Source: Bacteriovoracaceae bacterium (lineage in GTDB: Bacteria > Bdellovibrionota > Bacteriovoracia > Bacteriovoracales > Bacteriovoracaceae). Taken from it: a stretch of 64,000 bases of DNA. The notes under the pieces are model-generated. The model saw only the letters and a program-made list of their open reading frames with translations, was not told the DNA's origin and made no database searches. The translations under genes and the position numbers were made by a program. Below, in pieces: positions 60,232 through 64,000 of this stretch. The DNA is taken from contig JABFRR010000008.1 in assembly GCA_013141065.1 (NCBI GenBank), positions 439,464-503,463 of the forward strand, in the 5' to 3' direction. Positions within the stretch are counted from its first letter, which is position 1; every line of letters begins with the position of its first letter.

Positions 60232-61199
60232 TGAAATATACATCTCATTATTCAGTACTTAAGAAAGAATGCATTGATCTTCTGAGTGAAAAAGCACCAG
60301 CGGGAGAAGTTTCGTTTTTTGCAGACTTAACATTTGGAGGTGGGGGCCACTCGTTTGAGTTTCTCTACAAAAATCCCCTTTTTCAAGTACGTTCAACGGA
60401 TCAAGACCCTGATGCCTTGAGTAATGGTTATTTGAGAATTGAAACTGAAAAATTATCTGACCGAATAAAATTAATAAATACTAACTTTGAACAGTTTCCC
60501 GAAATAATAAGAAATCATTCCCCGGAAGTTTTTTTAAATGGAGGATTTCAGGGAATATTAATGGATCTCGGAGTGTCCTCTCACCACTTTGATGAAGCCG
60601 ATCGTGGTTTTTCATTTCGTTTTGATGCACCTTTGGATATGAGAATGAATAATAAGTCGGAGGATTTCTTAACAGCGGAAGAAATTGTAAATTCTTATAG
60701 TGAATCAGGATTAAAAAAACTTTTTGAAGATTACGGTGAAGAGAAAAATGCAAAAAAAATTGCAGTTAAAATTTGTGAAGAACGAATTAAACAAAGAATT
60801 AAAACCACTAAAGAATTAGAGAATATTATTTTTCATTGTTACCCCAAAGAGCATCGTTACGGAAAAACCAATCCCTCCACTCGGGTATTTCAGGCACTAA
60901 GACTTGAAGTAAATCGTGAACTTGAAGTTTTAACCAATACAATTACTCAACTTATACCCTTGCTGAAAATTGGAGGAAGGCTGGCCATAATCAGTTTTCA
61001 CTCTCTCGAAGACCGAATCGTTAAAAATGTTTTCAGAGATGCAGCCCTGGGAGAAAGTCTGTTCGTTGAAGTTCTTACCAAAAAACCAATTCTTCCGTCA
61101 GATGAAGAAATTTTAAACAATTCTCGCTCAAGAAGTGCTAAACTAAGAGTGTTAGAAAGAGTTGAAAGTAAAAAGTTAAAGAATAAATATAAGCAATGA
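60231..61199 (+). CDS. rsmH: 16S rRNA (cytosine1402-N4)-methyltransferase
   Basis: This 322-residue protein has HYSVLKKECIDLL, SAM-binding FADLTFGGGGHSFEFL, GILMDLGVSSHHFDEADRGFSFRFDAPLDMRM, PSTRVFQALRLEVNRELE and ISFHSLEDRIVKNVF, a full set for RsmH/MraW. It methylates C1402 of 16S rRNA. It starts the division and cell-wall cluster. Confidence 0.95.
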   Translation: MKYTSHYSVLKKECIDLLSEKAPAGEVSFFADLTFGGGGHSFEFLYKNPLFQVRSTDQDPDALSNGYLRIETEKLSDRIKLINTNFEQFPEIIRNHSPEVFLNGGFQGILMDLGVSSHHFDEADRGFSFRFDAPLDMRMNNKSEDFLTAEEIVNSYSESGLKKLFEDYGEEKNAKKIAVKICEERIKQRIKTTKELENIIFHCYPKEHRYGKTNPSTRVFQALRLEVNRELEVLTNTITQLIPLLKIGGRLAIISFHSLEDRIVKNVFRDAALGESLFVEVLTKKPILPSDEEILNNSRSRSAKLRVLERVESKKLKNKYKQ

Positions 61200-61226
61200 T
61201 TTTTGGCATTTAATCAAGGAGTGATT

Positions 61227-61544
61227 ATGGCCTCTTCAAAAAAATCTTCTGAAAGTTTTCAGTTGGGCAAAAAAATAAAAGAAATTATTTTTAGTTCTCA
61301 GGGATTCCCATTATTTTTATCATTCACAAGCCTAGCAATCCTTTTTGTTTTGTTTAGAATGAAAAATGTTGAAATGGATTATACTATTTCAAAAACCAAT
61401 CGTGAAATTGAGAAAGTTGTTCTTGATAATAAAGAGCTTAAGGCCAAGAAAGCCCGAATGCTCTCTGCTGAGAAGTTAAGGAAATTAGCCTCATTACATA
61501 ATTTAGATCAACCAAAGCAAGACCAAATAATAGTGATTCCATAA
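61227..61544 (+). CDS. ftsL: FtsL-like cell-division protein
   Basis: This 105-residue protein has one membrane segment (FPLFLSFTSLAILFVLF), then a short coiled coil (ISKTNREIEKVVLDNKELKAKKARM) and SAEKLRKLASLHNLDQPKQDQIIVI, typical of FtsL. AAGGAG precedes the ATG at 61227. It lies between rsmH and ftsI, the standard place. Confidence 0.85.
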   Translation: MASSKKSSESFQLGKKIKEIIFSSQGFPLFLSFTSLAILFVLFRMKNVEMDYTISKTNREIEKVVLDNKELKAKKARMLSAEKLRKLASLHNLDQPKQDQIIVIP

Positions 61545-61545
61545 T

Positions 61546-63519
61546 ATGAATAGAGTAGAAAAAAATAGGATTATTTTTGTTTTTACATGTTTTTGTTTAT
61601 TCTTCTTTTTGGTACTTGGTAAGGCTTTTAAGGTTCAATTAATCGATGCGAGTGATCTGATTGTACGAGCTAATTCTCAGTTTTTAAGGCAAGTCACTGT
61701 TTACCCAAAACGAGGCAATATTTACGATAGAAATGGTCACGCCTTGGCACTTAATGTACAGACTTATTCAATTTTTACTATTCCGAAATCAACAAATGGT
61801 AAGAATGATGTTTACAAAACTCTAGCCAAAATCGTGCCAGAACTATCCTATAATGAGATGATGTCAAACATCAAAAAAAGAAAAAAGTTCACTTGGATTG
61901 GCAGAAAATTAAAATTGACGAAAACTCAAGTTGAAAGAATTAAAGAATTAAAAGGCATTTTTATTGAAGGTACTCCAGAGAGAACTTATCCCAACCATGA
62001 GCTACTCTCTCAAGTTGTAGGTTTTGTTGGTTTAGATAATTCTGGACTTTCAGGCCTAGAATTTATGTTTGATAAAGAATTAAAAGGAACACCAGTCACA
62101 TTAAAATATACTATCGATAATAAAGGTCGACCTATAAAATTTGAAAGTCATCAAGATGTTACTGCACAGGCCAAGGATATTTATTTAACAATAGATAAAG
62201 ATATTCAGGGAATGGCAGAAAAATATTTAAAAGAAGCTGTTATAAAACACGATGCAGATAAGGGTGGAATTGGTGTTATTGATGTGGCTACGGGCGAGGT
62301 CTTGGCTGTTGCCAACTATCCAACTTTTGATCCCAATGACGTAAGAGGATCTTCTCCGGATTCAAGAAAATTAAGTTTTGCGATTGAACCATTCGAACCT
62401 GGCTCTACTTTTAAAATTTTTACTGCAGCATCGGCGATCGAACACAAGGTCACTAAGATCAACTCGACTTATTATGCAGAACAAGGACGAATGAAAGTTG
62501 GTAGCCACTGGATTAATGAAGCAGAGGCGCATGAAAAATTTGAATGGATTTCTGTCGCAGACATCATAAAGTTTTCATCAAACGTAGGAACAACCAAAAT
62601 TGCTTTTGATTTAACTTTTCCCAAATTAAAAGAAACACTGATAAGTTTAAACTTTGGAAACAAGACTGGAATTGAAGTTCCAGGTGAGTCGCGTGGAATT
62701 TTTACAGAAGCGGATAACGTCACTCCACTTTCTTTGAGTAATATTAGTTTTGGCCAAGGTATTGCCACGACAGGAATTCAAATTATGTCAGCCTACGCTG
62801 CAATTGCCAATGGTGGTGAATACATAAAACCCACATTAATAAAACGCGATCATAATTTGGTCACCGTCTCAGAACTCGAGCCTGAAAATGAAAATCAATT
62901 AACAAAAAGAAAAAGAGTTTTTTCAGAAAGCACGGCCAATGATATGACAAGTGCTTTAATTGGTGCCGTTGAAAAAGGGACAGGAGGAAATGCTCAAATT
63001 CCGCATTTCCAAATTGCCGGTAAAACGGCTACAGCACAAAGAGTAGATAAAAATGGTGGTTACAAAGGATATGTTTCAGGTTTTGTTGGCTATCCAGTAA
63101 ATGTTGATAAGCGTTTTGTCATTGCGGTATATATTGATAACCCCAAGAAAGGTGGATATTACGGAGGGGTGGTAGCGGCTCCCGTGTTTAGAAATCTTGC
63201 AGAGTATATGCTCTATAAAAATAAAGATATAAGTAAAATTGCTGAACATGAAGATAATGATTACGACTTAAAAAAGGTAAAAAGTAATATTGATATTGTT
63301 CAGTTAAAAGAAGCTGGTACAAGATCCATTGTGCCCGGGCTTGTTCCTAATTTAATTGGATTAGACAAGGTCACGATCTCAAATATTGCAGCTAAGTTAA
63401 ATATGAGTGTAACTCATAAGGGGATGGGGGTTGTTTCAGAACAATATCCTCTGGCAGGTACTCCCATAACTGAAACGACTGTAGTCAGACTTGAATACTC
63501 ACCACCAACTTACGAATAA
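61546..63519 (+). CDS. ftsI: penicillin-binding protein, FtsI-type with PASTA domain
   Basis: This 657-residue protein has an N-terminal membrane anchor (IIFVFTCFCLFFFLVLGKAF), a PBP dimerisation domain (YPKRGNIYDRNGHALALN), and a transpeptidase domain with catalytic STFK (Ser287), SSN and KTAT motifs. A C-terminal PASTA domain (about 590-657, VPNLIGLDKVTISNIAAKL) follows. It is the septal peptidoglycan transpeptidase. A PASTA tail is common in the deltaproteobacterial and Bdellovibrio group as well as Gram-positives. Confidence 0.93.
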   Translation: MNRVEKNRIIFVFTCFCLFFFLVLGKAFKVQLIDASDLIVRANSQFLRQVTVYPKRGNIYDRNGHALALNVQTYSIFTIPKSTNGKNDVYKTLAKIVPELSYNEMMSNIKKRKKFTWIGRKLKLTKTQVERIKELKGIFIEGTPERTYPNHELLSQVVGFVGLDNSGLSGLEFMFDKELKGTPVTLKYTIDNKGRPIKFESHQDVTAQAKDIYLTIDKDIQGMAEKYLKEAVIKHDADKGGIGVIDVATGEVLAVANYPTFDPNDVRGSSPDSRKLSFAIEPFEPGSTFKIFTAASAIEHKVTKINSTYYAEQGRMKVGSHWINEAEAHEKFEWISVADIIKFSSNVGTTKIAFDLTFPKLKETLISLNFGNKTGIEVPGESRGIFTEADNVTPLSLSNISFGQGIATTGIQIMSAYAAIANGGEYIKPTLIKRDHNLVTVSELEPENENQLTKRKRVFSESTANDMTSALIGAVEKGTGGNAQIPHFQIAGKTATAQRVDKNGGYKGYVSGFVGYPVNVDKRFVIAVYIDNPKKGGYYGGVVAAPVFRNLAEYMLYKNKDISKIAEHEDNDYDLKKVKSNIDIVQLKEAGTRSIVPGLVPNLIGLDKVTISNIAAKLNMSVTHKGMGVVSEQYPLAGTPITETTVVRLEYSPPTYE

Positions 63520-63522
63520 AAT

Positions 63523-64000
63523 ATGAAAATTAAAGAAATTCTCAATCTCATTAACAATGAAGTCATCTCAAGAAACAATATACTTAATGTTGATAATGAA
63601 ATTAATAACATTACAACCAATCTTCAAACCACAAATGAAAGTGACTTAGTATTTTATAAAATTAAAAACACTCCCCAATCCATTGAAGCTTTTCAAGAAA
63701 GATTAAATAAAAGCTCACCTGGATTAATCATAATAAACAGAGGAATGGAATCTGTTATAAAAATGACAATTGTCTTTTTATAGACTCTGAAAGTTTTCTA
63801 AAAGTTCAAAAGATATTATTAGATGAATTATATCCAAATAAAAATAAGATGAAAATTGTTGGGGTCACTGGAACTAACGGGAAGACCACTACGGTCAATT
63901 TAGCGATGCAGATTAGTTCGATGCTTGGTCACCCTGCAATATCTGTGGGAACAATTGGAGTCCAAGATGCAAACGGAGAATTGGTTAAAGACTTAGAATC
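63523..64000 (+). CDS. murE: MurE ligase, partial, with an apparent frame break
   Basis: The first frame (63523-63783) encodes an N-terminal domain of about 86 residues that ends early at TAG. The next frame (-1) continues the protein from the A5 run at 63759-63763 as NDNCLFIDSESFLKVQKILL, then the Mur ligase ATP motif KIVGVTGTNGKTTTVNLAM, and stays open to the window edge. Position after ftsI and the TNGKTT motif identify MurE (UDP-MurNAc-tripeptide synthetase). One missing A (sequence error), a real mutation, or -1 slippage would each explain the break. Confidence 0.75.

Noticed and set aside
1..64000. CRISPR array
   Set aside because: No regularly spaced direct repeats were seen on reading, and no cas genes; the DUF2779 protein is RecB/Cas4-like but stands without other Cas proteins.

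Overview
The window is AT-rich (by eye roughly a third G+C) and looks like a chromosomal segment of a Bacteriovorax/Bdellovibrio-type bacterium. The lineage is inferred from an MglA-type GTPase gene just behind dnaX-ybaB-recR, many short lipoproteins, and a division/cell-wall cluster (rsmH, ftsL, ftsI, murE). No taxonomic marker was searched, so this stays an inference.

Layout. (1) 1-22337 is host-like backbone: an IS110-family insertion with decayed DNA beside it; small lipoproteins; a stress-type group (glycine-rich general-stress-like protein, BON lipid-binding protein, hemerythrin); a metallo-beta-lactamase-fold enzyme; an animal-type haem peroxidase lipoprotein; an SDR; an RRM protein and a DEAD-box helicase; a moxR-DUF58-transglutaminase operon; a TSUP transporter; a porin-like protein; a PilZ-like protein; tadA; and tRNA-Ser(GGA). 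(2) About 22422-50470 is a ~28 kb integrative element inserted at the 3' end of tRNA-Ser. An 11-bp core is repeated at both ends, GTGCTTGG-type repeats lie just inside both ends, and the element carries an intact tyrosine integrase with an excisionase-like partner. (3) 50473-64000 is backbone again: a dihaem cytochrome-like protein, LysR regulator, HAD phosphatase, SRP RNA, dnaX-ybaB-recR, an MglA-like GTPase, MTA phosphorylase, rsmH-ftsL-ftsI and the start of murE.

The element has several modules. The left part holds an XRE regulator, a second IS110, a probable replication-initiator gene with strong hairpins, and a P-loop ATPase. The middle holds two tandem cold-shock-like proteins, a single-chain type IIG-like restriction-modification enzyme, a divergent ribbon-helix-helix/radical-SAM/ASCH operon, and a same-strand run: unknown protein, divergent tyrosine recombinase, RmuC, ankyrin protein, and a DUF2779 RecB-like nuclease. 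The right part holds the xis-like, degenerate-int and int genes, whose xis and int units share a duplicated upstream element. Between int and the right end is a compact cargo operon: small secreted protein, family-5 solute-binding protein, short YcaO-like protein, orphan sensor histidine kinase. A Bro-N antirepressor-like gene closes the element.

The best candidates for an undescribed system are the YcaO/solute-binding-protein/kinase cargo operon and the nuclease-rich middle of the element. Other notable observations are matching structured leaders on both IS110 copies that can hide the transposase ribosome-binding region, and apparent single-base frame breaks in murE and at the replication-initiator start.
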